Positions 17,890 to 27,348 of a DNA stretch of 64,000 bases are shown in pieces (the stretch's first letter is position 1; each line of letters opens with the position of its first letter). The translations under genes were made by a program, and so were the position numbers. The stretch covers positions 1,651,876 to 1,715,875 of the forward strand of contig NZ_CP040908.1 of assembly GCF_013488205.1 (NCBI RefSeq). Reading direction: 5' to 3'. The notes below the pieces were generated by a model. It saw only the letters and a program-made list of their open reading frames with translations, searched no databases and had not been told where the DNA came from. This stretch comes from Empedobacter falsenii. Lineage in GTDB: Bacteria; Bacteroidota; Bacteroidia; Flavobacteriales; Weeksellaceae.

Positions 17890-18788
17890 TTGTTAAATCG
17901 TTTCGTTAAAAAATCAATAATGTAGTGTTTCGTTTCATCAAACCAAGGGTTCATCAACCAAAAAGAATGGGGCGAATTCTTAATTTCGTATGCTTCATTT
18001 AGAATATGATAATCATTTAATTTTTTCATCATATCATCTCTACCAGCTCGAAATCTCGGTTGTGAACTATTGATAAATAGAGTAGGAGGCGTTTTAGAAG
18101 TAACATATTCTAAAGGAGAAGCTTCTTTCCAAAGTTCAAAATTATCTTGTTTCGTATAACCGAAAAAATAACTGGCATAAGTACCTTCTTCAGCTTCGGG
18201 ATGAATAAAAGAAACAATTCCATCAACATTTATAATTGCAGCAATTTTCTTTGATTTTACGCCGTAAAGTGTTGCCAATTGAGCACCAGCAGAAGCGCCA
18301 AGAATAACGATTTTAGATTGATCGAGTTTGTATTTTTTACGATTATTTATCAAATAATTAACTGCATCATCCATATCTTCTAAAGGAGCTGGATATTTTG
18401 CAACATCACTTAATCTATAATTTATCGCCATTGTTACAAAACCAGCTGAAGTCAACGCTTGAGCCATTGGTTTTTGATTCTCTTTGCTACCCGAAATCCA
18501 ACCTCCACCATGTACAAGAACAATTGCTATAGAGGGTTTAGTTTGATTTTTTGGTTGATAAATATCAGCTTTTAATTGATGTTTTTCTTGATAAATTATA
18601 TCCTCAAAAGCATTTATATTTTCAAAGTTTTTCGAAGAAATCGGCGTAATAAAAGGGTAATTTTTCTTTAATTTTTTGTAAGTCGTTTCGATTGTATAAG
18701 GCGAAGCCTTCGGTCTCTCAACTTGACCGAAGGCTATCACCATATGCATCATAAAAACAAACAAAATCTTTTTAATTGATAACTGCAT
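17886..18788 (-). CDS. Secreted alpha/beta-hydrolase (pectin-associated esterase)
   Basis: The 300-residue protein has a signal peptide and an alpha/beta-hydrolase core. It shows VLVHGGGWISGSKEN (oxyanion hole), ILGASAGAQLA (nucleophile serine), a PTLFINSSQPRFRAGRDDM segment near the acidic position, and SPHSFWL with the histidine. It belongs to the lipase/esterase group often seen beside pectinases. Removal of acetyl or feruloyl groups is likely, but the exact ester cannot be named. The start overlaps the 3' end of GH28 by 17 bases, and its stop overlaps CE8 by four, so it sits in the middle of a translationally linked block. Confidence 0.82.
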   Translation of the reverse strand: MQLSIKKILFVFMMHMVIAFGQVERPKASPYTIETTYKKLKKNYPFITPISSKNFENINAFEDIIYQEKHQLKADIYQPKNQTKPSIAIVLVHGGGWISGSKENQKPMAQALTSAGFVTMAINYRLSDVAKYPAPLEDMDDAVNYLINNRKKYKLDQSKIVILGASAGAQLATLYGVKSKKIAAIINVDGIVSFIHPEAEEGTYASYFFGYTKQDNFELWKEASPLEYVTSKTPPTLFINSSQPRFRAGRDDMMKKLNDYHILNEAYEIKNSPHSFWLMNPWFDETKHYIIDFLTKRFNK

Positions 18789-20439
18789 TCTTTTTGACTT
18801 CTTTAGAACTTGTTACATTCTTCTTATCAAATGCTTTTGGTAACTTAATTTTATCAGATTCATTACCAATAATCTTAATTTCTGGAGTTGTAGCAGACTT
18901 GAATTCAGTAGTGCTTAAATCAACATTTTTACTATTAAAAATTGTAACCGCTTTTCCGTCTTTGTAATTGAATTTTACATTTTTCAGTTGAATTCCATCA
19001 GCATCAATAATACTTAAAGCTTTTTTTGTGTCGAAAGTAGAATTTTCAACCACAATATTTTTAATATTCATTTCTGCAAGTCCCATGATAAACAAAGCTT
19101 CGTGAGAACTTACAACATTAATGTTTTTGAAAAATATATTTCGAATTGTTGGGGTTTCCTCTGTTACAGGAACTTTTTTATCATTCCTTTTTTCGTCATC
19201 TGCATTTTGATCATCTTCTACAATTGGAGAATTTCCTTCGTAAAACATGTTAAAACCAATTGCTTGCGCAGGAATATTAATCATATCAATATTAGAGATA
19301 TAAATATTTTCGATTAATCCACCACGTCCACGAGTCGTTTTGAATCTTAAACCAATATCTGTTCCGATAAAAGTTGCACCAGAAACATGAACATTACGAA
19401 CGCCACCAGACATTTCGCTACCAATCACAAATCCGCCGTGCGCATGATAAACTGTGTTATTTTTGATAATTACATTTTCAGTAGGAATTCCACGATCGCG
19501 ACCATCTTTATCTTTTCCAGATTTGATACAAATTGCATCATCACCAACATCAAACGTATTGTTGTAAATCAACACATTTTTACAAGATTCTAAATCCAAT
19601 CCATCTCCATTTTGCGAATACCAAGGATTTCTAACATTCAAATTTCGAATGATAATATTCGAACTCATTAATGGATGAATATTCCATGCAGGTGAATTTT
19701 GAAACGTTGGACCATCTAAAAGTACACGATCCGAATTGACAATGCTAACCATTACTGGGCGTAAAAAATCTCTTACTTTAATTAAATCTTCTTTGTTGAT
19801 TTTATCAGGAACATTAAAATTAGAACTGCTGATATAACCTAATTTAGAGCCTTCACTTGGAAACCACGTTTTTTTATCATCTGATAAAACTCCGCCAGAC
19901 GCAACTAGATTTTTCCATTGAGAATCTGTCATTTTACCCTTCTTTACAAAACGCCACGCATCACCATTTCCATCGATTGTTCCATTTCCTGTAATCGCAA
20001 TATTCTGCGCATTTTTAGCAGAAATAGGAGAAGCTGTACGCGTTGTATTTAGACCTTCGAAGCTTGTTTCAACCAAAGGATAATCGTTGAAATCTTTACT
20101 AAAAATCAATAAAGCGCCATCTTCTAAATGTAAATTGATATTACTTTTAATTTCGATAGGACCACTCAACCAAATTCCGCGCGGAATAACAACTTTTCCT
20201 CCACCTTTCGCGCTTGTTTCTGAAATAGCTTTGTTGATTGCTTCTGTATTTTTGAAAATTCCGTCCGATTTTGCGCCATATTGAGCAATTGAAACAATAC
20301 GATTTGGGAACGAAGTTTCTTTTACTTTCGGCATATTAAACTCAATATCCTTGTAAATATTCTCATCAACTTGAGCTGATAAATGAGTAGAACAAACAAT
20401 TGCTAACGCAACTGTAAGTAGTTTTATGTATTTTTTCAT
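18772..20439 (-). CDS. GH28 polygalacturonase-family hydrolase
   Basis: The enzyme hydrolyses galacturonic-acid linkages in homogalacturonan or rhamnogalacturonan. A signal peptide (HLSAQ) is followed by a parallel beta-helix with the GH28 signatures: QYGAKSDGIFKNTEAINKAI, QNGDGLDLESC (about residues 277-287), VGDDAICIKSGKDKDGR (about 298-314) and HAHGGFVIGSEMSGGVRNV (about 332-350). At 555 residues it is longer than fungal enzymes but normal for Bacteroidota exo-type members. Its ATG overlaps the stop of the upstream CE12 gene by one base. The asparagine-aspartate, double aspartate and histidine sites are all kept, so it should be active. Confidence 0.93.
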   Translation of the reverse strand: MKKYIKLLTVALAIVCSTHLSAQVDENIYKDIEFNMPKVKETSFPNRIVSIAQYGAKSDGIFKNTEAINKAISETSAKGGGKVVIPRGIWLSGPIEIKSNINLHLEDGALLIFSKDFNDYPLVETSFEGLNTTRTASPISAKNAQNIAITGNGTIDGNGDAWRFVKKGKMTDSQWKNLVASGGVLSDDKKTWFPSEGSKLGYISSSNFNVPDKINKEDLIKVRDFLRPVMVSIVNSDRVLLDGPTFQNSPAWNIHPLMSSNIIIRNLNVRNPWYSQNGDGLDLESCKNVLIYNNTFDVGDDAICIKSGKDKDGRDRGIPTENVIIKNNTVYHAHGGFVIGSEMSGGVRNVHVSGATFIGTDIGLRFKTTRGRGGLIENIYISNIDMINIPAQAIGFNMFYEGNSPIVEDDQNADDEKRNDKKVPVTEETPTIRNIFFKNINVVSSHEALFIMGLAEMNIKNIVVENSTFDTKKALSIIDADGIQLKNVKFNYKDGKAVTIFNSKNVDLSTTEFKSATTPEIKIIGNESDKIKLPKAFDKKNVTSSKEVKKNAVIN

Positions 20440-21251
20440 TATTTAATGTTTTTGTTTTGAATGATAGTTTTGAATTCTTTGAAAACAATTGATGCGACAG
20501 CTTTTGCGCCTGCAATTTGAAAATGTGTGTTATCTTTTTGTCCATTTGGATAAGCATCGTACAAATTCGCTCCAAAATTCATGAAATAGGTTTTTGTTAC
20601 ATATTCTTGTCCTTTTTGGCTAAAAAAATCCATTGATAATTGATTCAAATCTAAGAATGCAACATTTTTTTCTTTTGCAATTTCTTTAGCGACAAATGGA
20701 TATTCGCCATGTACATTTTCTAGCTTTCCATTTTTCCAAGGATAATTTCTTGCAACGGGACTTAGAATAATCGGAATTGCACCTTTTTCTCTTGTTTGAT
20801 CCACATATAATCTCAAAAATTCCTTGTAACCTTCTAAATTTACAAATCGTTCTGGTTTATCTTCGGCGGCATCATTATGTCCAAATTGAATCAACACGTA
20901 ATCACCTTCTTTTAGTTGTGAATAGACCTCTCGCCATCTACCTTCTTGAAAAAAAGTACGCGTACTTCGACCACCTTTTGCTTTATCCTTGACGATGATA
21001 TTTTTATTCGCTAAATGTTTCACATCTTGTACGCTATCTTTTGCAAAAAATGGTTGAAATTCTTGTCCCCAACCAGCAATTGGATATCTGTTTTTCATAT
21101 AGTTTTTACCAGGATCATAATCGCCTGTATAATCTGCAACAGTTGAATCTCCTATTAAGAAAATTGTGATTGATTTTCCTTTTTGTGCATGACAAAAAAT
21201 TGACATAGTAATGAAGCAAATTAAAGTATATAAAAATTGTTTTGTCTTCAT
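20439..21251 (-). CDS. Rhamnogalacturonan acetylesterase-like SGNH hydrolase (CE12), copy 2
   Basis: The 270-residue secreted protein (signal peptide ends CHAQ) shares the SGNH layout with copy 1: IFLIGDSTVADYTG with nucleophile Ser36, KAKGGRSTRTFFQEGRW, LIQFGHNDAAEDKPERF and DNTHFQIAGAKAV with Asp and His. It likely removes acetyl groups from rhamnogalacturonan I. Its ends overlap the neighbours: the start overlaps the GH43 stop by one base and the stop overlaps the GH28 start by one base. Copies 1 and 2 share motifs but differ over most of their length, so they are paralogues with probably different acetyl specificity. Confidence 0.9.
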   Translation of the reverse strand: MKTKQFLYTLICFITMSIFCHAQKGKSITIFLIGDSTVADYTGDYDPGKNYMKNRYPIAGWGQEFQPFFAKDSVQDVKHLANKNIIVKDKAKGGRSTRTFFQEGRWREVYSQLKEGDYVLIQFGHNDAAEDKPERFVNLEGYKEFLRLYVDQTREKGAIPIILSPVARNYPWKNGKLENVHGEYPFVAKEIAKEKNVAFLDLNQLSMDFFSQKGQEYVTKTYFMNFGANLYDAYPNGQKDNTHFQIAGAKAVASIVFKEFKTIIQNKNIK

Positions 21252-22879
21252 TATTTCTCGTTTTTATCTATTCTGAACCAATCAAAATCAGCATAACCAC
21301 CACGTTTCGCATCTTGAGAACTCATACTATATATACCAACTTTTGCTCCAATCCATTTTCCTGGTTTAGCTTGAAATGGTTCTCCGATTGATGTATATTT
21401 TTTTCCGTTTTCACTAAAACTAAATTGACAAATTCCGTTTGGTTCGCTCACTTTTACTTTCAAGAAAACTTCATTAGTTGATAATTTTACTTCGGATAGA
21501 ATTTTTTCGGGATTATTTTTCTCTGCTTTTTCTGCACGAATCAATTGTAAATAATATCCATCTTTTTTATTTGTGATAACTAAAGATTGATAATCTGTTC
21601 CCATGATTAATAAACCAGCAGTTTTCCCTTCTGTAGCATCTTCAGGCGTAAGTTTTACTTTTGTTGAAGCTGTGAAATTTGGTGCAGGAAATTTCTGCGT
21701 TAACAAATTAGGAACCGTCCAAAGATTATTCGAATTTTCAGGAACTTTGATCGAGAAAAGACGAAGAAAATTTTGATTTGCTAACTTACTGTACCAAACA
21801 ATTGAAGGATTTGCACTCCATTGCCATTGTAATCCAATATCATTTCCTTTAAAATCATCCGTTTCCGAAGGATTTATAATTTCAGATTTATTCGAAATTG
21901 TAGGTTTTTTATATGTCAAAACAGGTTCTCCAATTCCATTTTTATCTTGATCTACACCAATAAACGGCCAATCGTTGATCCACTTCATTGGTTGAAGATG
22001 AACAATTCGTCCATACGTATCTGCATCTTGAAAATGATAGAACCAATCTTCTCCATTTTTTGTATCCACCCAAGCACCTTGATGAGGTCCATTGATAGTT
22101 GATTTTCCTTGTTCTAAAACAATTTTTTCATCATAAGGTCCATAAATATTTTTTGAACGTAAAACCAATTGCCTACCAGTAGCTACACCACCTGCAGGAG
22201 CAAAAATATAATAAAAACCGTTGCGTTTATAAACTTTTGGTCCTTCGACAGTTGGGTGATTTTCGTGTCCATCGAAAATGTGTTTTCCTTTATCTAAGAC
22301 TTTTGTTCCTTCCGCATTCATTTTTTTGATTGTCAAAAGGCTTTTTACGCCAGCGCGACTTCCTGCCCAACCATGCACGATATAGGCATTTCCGTCCTCA
22401 TCCCAAAACGGACATGTATCAATAATACCTTTTCCTTCTTCAACTAAAATTGGATCTTCCCATTTCCCGAAAGGATTTTTGGTTTTAACCATATAAATTC
22501 CGAAATCTGGATCGCCCCAATAAATATAATATTCGTTGTTGTGAAATCGGATACTTGGCGCCCAAACACCATCGCCTCTTTTTGGTGTACTAAAATGTTT
22601 GATAGGAAAAACATCGGGTAGGGCATGATTGACCAATTTCCAATTAATCATATCAGTTGAATGTAAAATTGGTAAACCTGGCGCTTCATTAAAACTGGAA
22701 GCTGTCATGAAAAAATCATCACCGACACGAATTGCATCAGGATCAGAATAATCTGCATGTAAAACAGGATTTTTATACGTCCCATTTCCTAAATCTGATA
22801 CCCAAACATTTGATTTTTGAGCGTGTATTGGCAAGAAATTTAATCCTAATAATGATAGGAGAATTAATGTTGATTTCAT
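21251..22879 (-). CDS. GH43 glycosidase with C-terminal beta-sandwich
   Basis: The 542-residue secreted protein begins with a signal peptide (LPIHAQ). It has a five-bladed propeller of the GH43 type: ADYSDPDAIRVGDDFFMTAS with the general-base aspartate (about Asp46), DTCPFWDEDGNAYIVHGW, and HPTVEGPKVYKRNGFYYIF with the acid glutamate. The C-terminal third (from about residue 350) resembles the xylosidase-type concanavalin-like domain. GH43 enzymes release arabinose, xylose or galactose. In this operon the likely targets are arabinan or galactan side chains of pectin. Which sugar is cut cannot be decided. Confidence 0.88.
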   Translation of the reverse strand: MKSTLILLSLLGLNFLPIHAQKSNVWVSDLGNGTYKNPVLHADYSDPDAIRVGDDFFMTASSFNEAPGLPILHSTDMINWKLVNHALPDVFPIKHFSTPKRGDGVWAPSIRFHNNEYYIYWGDPDFGIYMVKTKNPFGKWEDPILVEEGKGIIDTCPFWDEDGNAYIVHGWAGSRAGVKSLLTIKKMNAEGTKVLDKGKHIFDGHENHPTVEGPKVYKRNGFYYIFAPAGGVATGRQLVLRSKNIYGPYDEKIVLEQGKSTINGPHQGAWVDTKNGEDWFYHFQDADTYGRIVHLQPMKWINDWPFIGVDQDKNGIGEPVLTYKKPTISNKSEIINPSETDDFKGNDIGLQWQWSANPSIVWYSKLANQNFLRLFSIKVPENSNNLWTVPNLLTQKFPAPNFTASTKVKLTPEDATEGKTAGLLIMGTDYQSLVITNKKDGYYLQLIRAEKAEKNNPEKILSEVKLSTNEVFLKVKVSEPNGICQFSFSENGKKYTSIGEPFQAKPGKWIGAKVGIYSMSSQDAKRGGYADFDWFRIDKNEK

Positions 22880-22884
22880 GGCGA

Positions 22885-24099
22885 TTAACGATTTAATTCT
22901 AATGCAGCTAATATAAATGGTCCAGTTCCTTTTGGATCATTTGCTCTTATTTCTTCACTAATGTAATATTCGTAAGAACCATCGCGATAAGGATTTCCTC
23001 CTAAACCTGCAACAGCACAGCATTTTTCTAAACTTACAATACCTTTTTCATCGACTTGAATAAATTCTTTTAAAATTCCATCAAATCCATTTTTGGCATT
23101 TTTCATGTATGATTTTGGCAAATAACCTTTGTTAACACCTTTTGCTAACGTATAAACGTACATTGAAGTACCTGTAGCTTCCAAATAATTTCCTGTTCTA
23201 TTTCCTTGATCCAAAACTTGATACCAAGTCCCTGAAGAATGTTGAACCTTCACAATCGCTTCCGCATATTGATTAAGGTATTTGATTAATTTATCACGAC
23301 CTTGATAATCTTTTGGCAAATAATCTAATACATCGACCAAAGCCATTCCGTACCAACCCATTCCTCTCGACCAGAAATGTTGAGAAAGACCTGTTGTACT
23401 ATTTGACCATTTTTCTTTTCTACTTTCGTCCCAACCGTGATAATATAAACCAGTTTTTGGATCGCGGTTATATTTTTCGATTAAGTCAAATTGTAAAACA
23501 ATTTTATCATAAGATTTCTTCGCATCAGTAGCGCTCTGAAATTTTGTTGCATATTTTGCATGAAAAGGTTCGGCCATGTAAACACCATCTAACCACATTT
23601 GATTTGGGTAGATTTTTTTGTGCCAATATCCGCCTTCCGTTGTTGTTGGTTGTTGTTCTAATTGCTTATCCAACGTTTCCATTGCAATTTTGAAACGCTT
23701 TTCTTTTGTTTTTTCGTATAAATCAAAAATTGCGTCACCAGATTTGATCATATCTAAATTATAATTCTCGAACTTATACGTATCAATTTTTCCGTTCGAA
23801 TCAATCATTCTATTTGCATAATCGTAGATATAATTATAGACAGTTTGGTTATTTGTTTGCTCATATACTTTGTACATAGCGTCTAAAACCAATCCATTTG
23901 TATAACTCCAACGTGGCTTGTTTTGAAAATCTAAAAGTGTAGGATCAGGGAAACGAATAGTTTCTGAAATTGCCATTCGTTCTGACCATTTTAACTTTGG
24001 ATTGACAAGAATATCTTCTGTATTTTTTTTCTGACTGATACAAGACGTACTCGAGATTATCATCAAACCACAAACCGTTGTTTTTAAAATATTTTTCAT
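22885..24099 (-). CDS. GH105 unsaturated rhamnogalacturonyl/galacturonyl hydrolase
   Basis: GH105 enzymes remove the 4,5-unsaturated galacturonate left at the non-reducing end by pectin lyases, yielding the substrate for the kdu pathway. The (alpha/alpha)6 barrel shows KPRWSYTNGLVLDAMYKVYE, LDMIKSGDAIFDLYE, NQMWLDGVYMAEPFHAKYA with the probable catalytic aspartate, and SRGMGWYGMALVDVLDYLP. I chose the ATG at 24099; an upstream in-frame TTG would add two residues. The N-terminus (IISSTSC, Cys20) looks like a lipobox, so the protein may be a periplasm- or surface-anchored lipoprotein. It follows the DUF4861 gene by 10 bases. Confidence 0.92.
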   Translation of the reverse strand: MKNILKTTVCGLMIISSTSCISQKKNTEDILVNPKLKWSERMAISETIRFPDPTLLDFQNKPRWSYTNGLVLDAMYKVYEQTNNQTVYNYIYDYANRMIDSNGKIDTYKFENYNLDMIKSGDAIFDLYEKTKEKRFKIAMETLDKQLEQQPTTTEGGYWHKKIYPNQMWLDGVYMAEPFHAKYATKFQSATDAKKSYDKIVLQFDLIEKYNRDPKTGLYYHGWDESRKEKWSNSTTGLSQHFWSRGMGWYGMALVDVLDYLPKDYQGRDKLIKYLNQYAEAIVKVQHSSGTWYQVLDQGNRTGNYLEATGTSMYVYTLAKGVNKGYLPKSYMKNAKNGFDGILKEFIQVDEKGIVSLEKCCAVAGLGGNPYRDGSYEYYISEEIRANDPKGTGPFILAALELNR

Positions 24100-24109
24100 T
24101 ATCAACTAT

Positions 24110-25093
24110 TTATAAACGATTAGACTTTTCTAATTGAACTAATTTCGAATTCAAATCATTGTAGAATTCAGTTTCGTTTTTAAGTCCATTTGGCTCTTGT
24201 GCCCAAGCTGCCAAAATATAATATGTCATTGTTTTGGTTGTCGGTTTGAAAACAATTAAATGATCATCTTTTCCGTCTACTAATTTTTCTACCTCATCCG
24301 ATTTATAGAAAATTGCCATTCCAAGCAAATCATTTTTGTCAACTAAAGTTTGTTTTCCGTAAGTTGAGATATATCCCCAACTTCCATTTGCGCTTTTCTT
24401 TTGCTGCAACGGAATATTTTTGAATTTTACCAAACCAGTTGTTAAACCATTCGTTAAGACAGAAGTTTTCAATTCAAATTTAGAAAAACGATCATAAGGA
24501 TAAATCGAAACTTTTGCTTTTACATCTGTTGTGTGATCCGCAGTTTTCCATTTAGAATAATCAATTTCAAAACTCGAAACATTTTTACTGTTTTTTACTT
24601 TGACATATGTATTCTCAACTTGATGCAAATGCGCAACTGTATCATTCACTAATCGCCCAAAACCACCAATTCCAAGCGATTTCCCAGCTTTCAAGATATC
24701 TTGTCCCCAAGGAAGAGGTTCGTGATAAGAATCAAAACCATCTTGTCCAACATCTTGCAAAACTTGTGTTTTTACCTTTTTCCCGAAAATATCAACCGCA
24801 TTTCTCCAATCCAAATACAAGCGATAACCAACATTTTGATTTTCCCAACCTGGACCTTCGTATCGAATATCGAAAGCATGATCGGTATGTTGTGGATCAA
24901 GCGTATGTTCTTGTACATTTCGAAATGTTCCGCCTTCATATTCTTTATGACCTCTTTTTCCATCTACCCATTTTCCACCTTCTTTTATAGAAATTTCGGA
25001 ATAGGTAAATCCATTGTTTTCATGTTGAACCAATCTGTTACTACAAGAAGTGACAAGGATTAATGTTGTTATTGTGGCAATAATTTTTTTCAT
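24110..25093 (-). CDS. DUF4861-like lipoprotein of pectin loci
   Basis: The 327-residue protein has a short lipoprotein signal (LILVTSC, Cys17). It resembles the DUF4861 family through GPGWENQNVGYRLYLDWRNA, DIFGKKV, DSYHEPLPWGQDILKAGKSLGIGGFG and YYILAAWAQEPNG. Members sit almost always in pectin or uronic-acid loci of Bacteroidota and are predicted to be beta-sandwich enzymes or binding proteins. No catalytic residues are agreed. Position between a PL1-CE8 fusion and GH105 supports a role in handling unsaturated or modified pectin oligomers. It could be a lyase, a hydrolase or a binder. Confidence 0.75.
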   Translation of the reverse strand: MKKIIATITTLILVTSCSNRLVQHENNGFTYSEISIKEGGKWVDGKRGHKEYEGGTFRNVQEHTLDPQHTDHAFDIRYEGPGWENQNVGYRLYLDWRNAVDIFGKKVKTQVLQDVGQDGFDSYHEPLPWGQDILKAGKSLGIGGFGRLVNDTVAHLHQVENTYVKVKNSKNVSSFEIDYSKWKTADHTTDVKAKVSIYPYDRFSKFELKTSVLTNGLTTGLVKFKNIPLQQKKSANGSWGYISTYGKQTLVDKNDLLGMAIFYKSDEVEKLVDGKDDHLIVFKPTTKTMTYYILAAWAQEPNGLKNETEFYNDLNSKLVQLEKSNRL

Positions 25094-25123
25094 ACGTATT
25101 AATTTTTAAAATTAGTGAGGAGT

Positions 25124-27334
25124 TTAATTGACGATCCAATCACCCAAAACATTATTTTTAGAGAATGCTAAAGCTTCTTGAGCAGTTAATTGACGACTCC
25201 ATTTAACTCTTTTATTTGCGATATGTTTACCTGTAGATTTATATTCGGAGTAGCGAGCTGTAGATTCATTTGCAACTTTTCCCCAATTGTTCCAACCTTC
25301 CGCTTTAACAGACAAATCTATGTCGCAATTGATAAAAGCAGTTTGAGCAAAAGGTCGCCAAGGTCTTCCCAAATGATGAGAATCTTGATTGTTTCCTGAA
25401 ATTTTACAATTCTCGAAAACGAAACCGTATTTCTGATCTTCTGTCGTTGATGCCGCTGTAATGTATCCTTTCCCTTTATTATTTAGCTGACAGTTCTCAA
25501 AATAAGCGGTTCCTGCTCCGAAAATGTAATCGACTGTACCTTCGATGTAACAGTTGTTAAAATATTGTCTGCTTCCGCTTTTTACCAAATACAATGTATC
25601 TTGATTTCCTAAAAACCGACAATTTGTAAATTTTATTTTATCTGCATCAACACGAACAGCAACAGCTTGTCCAACTTCGCCTGCACTATTTTCGAATGTT
25701 ATATTTTCGGCTGAAAAATTGTCTCCAAAAATAAAAAATGAAGCCGAACCAGATGTTCCAATTTCTTGACCAATATTATTTAATTTTGATGCGTAATCAT
25801 CATACGTCAAAATGGTTTTGTGTTGATCTTCGCCAATAAAATTAATCATCGTTTTAGAAGGAGGTAAGGTAATTTTTTCTTTATAAACTCCATTTTTGAT
25901 CAAAACTTTTACAGGAACTCGACTAAAATCGGGTAGTGCAGCAATTAATTCTTGAATAGTTTTGAATTGACCAGAACCATCTTTCGCTACAATAAAATCA
26001 TAATCTTTGACTTTGTTATTCGCTGAATTAATCTTTTCTGAAACTAACGATTCTGCATAAACTTCTAAATTGGTATATTGACTTGATAAATTGTAACCGT
26101 TTGCATCATTAATACCAACTTTCAAATTATTTCTTTTTTCCCATTCATCGTCCATTCCATCTTGATCTGTATCTGTAGGAATATTGTATGTTTTTAACGT
26201 AGGAAATCCACCAACTTCTGTTTGACTATCAATAATTCCGGTCATATTTTTTGGATATCCGTTTGTTAAATAACCAATTAATCGATTATCAACTTCATCG
26301 CGTTTTAAACTTGCTCCCGCATGTGCTTGAACCATTTTGTAGGCATTTTCAGTAGAATGAGTGATAATTTCATTTTTACCAAATTCAGTTTCAGCTTTTG
26401 CTTTTAAAGGTTCATCGGCTTGTACACCGCCATTCCAGTTATTTGCTGTTATATCAGCATAACCTTTTACAAAATTTCCGTTGACATAAAATTTACCATA
26501 TGGAATAGAAGGATTTACAATTCTATTTTTATGTTTTGTGGCTGGTCCAGATTTGAAATAATTATTAATCAAATTATATTTTCCTTTTTCTCCGCCATAA
26601 ATAGAATTTGCGCCCCAATTAAAAATTACATTATTACGAAAATCAACCATTTCATCTTCAGGATTTACCGTTGATTCTGACCCACTAAAACGAGGATTTC
26701 GACTATTGTTACTCATAATTAGATTGTGGTGGAAACTTGCAGGCTCACCACCCCAAATTCCACCATAACCATGCGCTCCTTTTATATGAACAGATTTATT
26801 AAGAGCTTCTGATATGATAGACCATTGAATTGTAAGATTTTTGACACGATAAAACGAGATGTTTTCATCTGTAGCCCAACTTACCGAACAATGATCTATG
26901 ATTATATTTTGTGCATTTCGACCACCCAAAGCATCACCTTCTACTTTTGCTAAATCGCCTAAACGAAATCTCATGTAACGAATAATTACATTGTCAGATT
27001 TGATGGTTACAGGATAATTAGAAACCGTAATACCATCTCCAGGAGCAGTTTGTCCAAGAATAGAAATATTTCCGTAATTAATATCCAAAGGAGATTGCAA
27101 TATAATGTTTCCAGAAACAGCAAAAACGATTGTTCTGCTCAATTTTTTTTGAATTCCGTATCGTAAACTTCCTTTACCAGAATCGTTGAGATTTGTGACA
27201 ATATAGACTTCTCCACCTCGTCCACCAGAACTGTACCTGCCATATCCTTCGGCAGAAGGAAAAGCAGGTAAATTCTGTGCAAATAAACATGAATGAATTA
27301 AAAATATAAATGTAATTGCGATGTGTGATTTCAT
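25124..27334 (-). CDS. Bifunctional pectate lyase (PL1) - pectinesterase (CE8) fusion
   Basis: One 736-residue secreted chain joins two pectin enzymes. Residues about 20-330 form a PL1 pectate lyase: AFPSAEGYGRYSSGGRGGEV, LIGQTAPGDGI-type ILGQTAPGDGI, IIIDHCSVSWATDENIS and the NSRNPRFSG segment with the catalytic arginine. A linker with a DTDQDGMDDEWE segment (calcium-binding dockerin/thrombospondin-3 style) follows. Residues about 445-736 form a CE8 pectinesterase: AVAVRVDADK, GNQDTLYLV, VDYIFGAGTAYF and HLGRPWRPFAQTAF, with both aspartates and the arginine kept. Methyl-ester removal and beta-elimination would thus be carried on the same chain. It is the first secreted depolymerase in the operon. 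Confidence 0.92.
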   Translation of the reverse strand: MKSHIAITFIFLIHSCLFAQNLPAFPSAEGYGRYSSGGRGGEVYIVTNLNDSGKGSLRYGIQKKLSRTIVFAVSGNIILQSPLDINYGNISILGQTAPGDGITVSNYPVTIKSDNVIIRYMRFRLGDLAKVEGDALGGRNAQNIIIDHCSVSWATDENISFYRVKNLTIQWSIISEALNKSVHIKGAHGYGGIWGGEPASFHHNLIMSNNSRNPRFSGSESTVNPEDEMVDFRNNVIFNWGANSIYGGEKGKYNLINNYFKSGPATKHKNRIVNPSIPYGKFYVNGNFVKGYADITANNWNGGVQADEPLKAKAETEFGKNEIITHSTENAYKMVQAHAGASLKRDEVDNRLIGYLTNGYPKNMTGIIDSQTEVGGFPTLKTYNIPTDTDQDGMDDEWEKRNNLKVGINDANGYNLSSQYTNLEVYAESLVSEKINSANNKVKDYDFIVAKDGSGQFKTIQELIAALPDFSRVPVKVLIKNGVYKEKITLPPSKTMINFIGEDQHKTILTYDDYASKLNNIGQEIGTSGSASFFIFGDNFSAENITFENSAGEVGQAVAVRVDADKIKFTNCRFLGNQDTLYLVKSGSRQYFNNCYIEGTVDYIFGAGTAYFENCQLNNKGKGYITAASTTEDQKYGFVFENCKISGNNQDSHHLGRPWRPFAQTAFINCDIDLSVKAEGWNNWGKVANESTARYSEYKSTGKHIANKRVKWSRQLTAQEALAFSKNNVLGDWIVN

Positions 27335-27348
27335 TTTTTATCGTTTAA

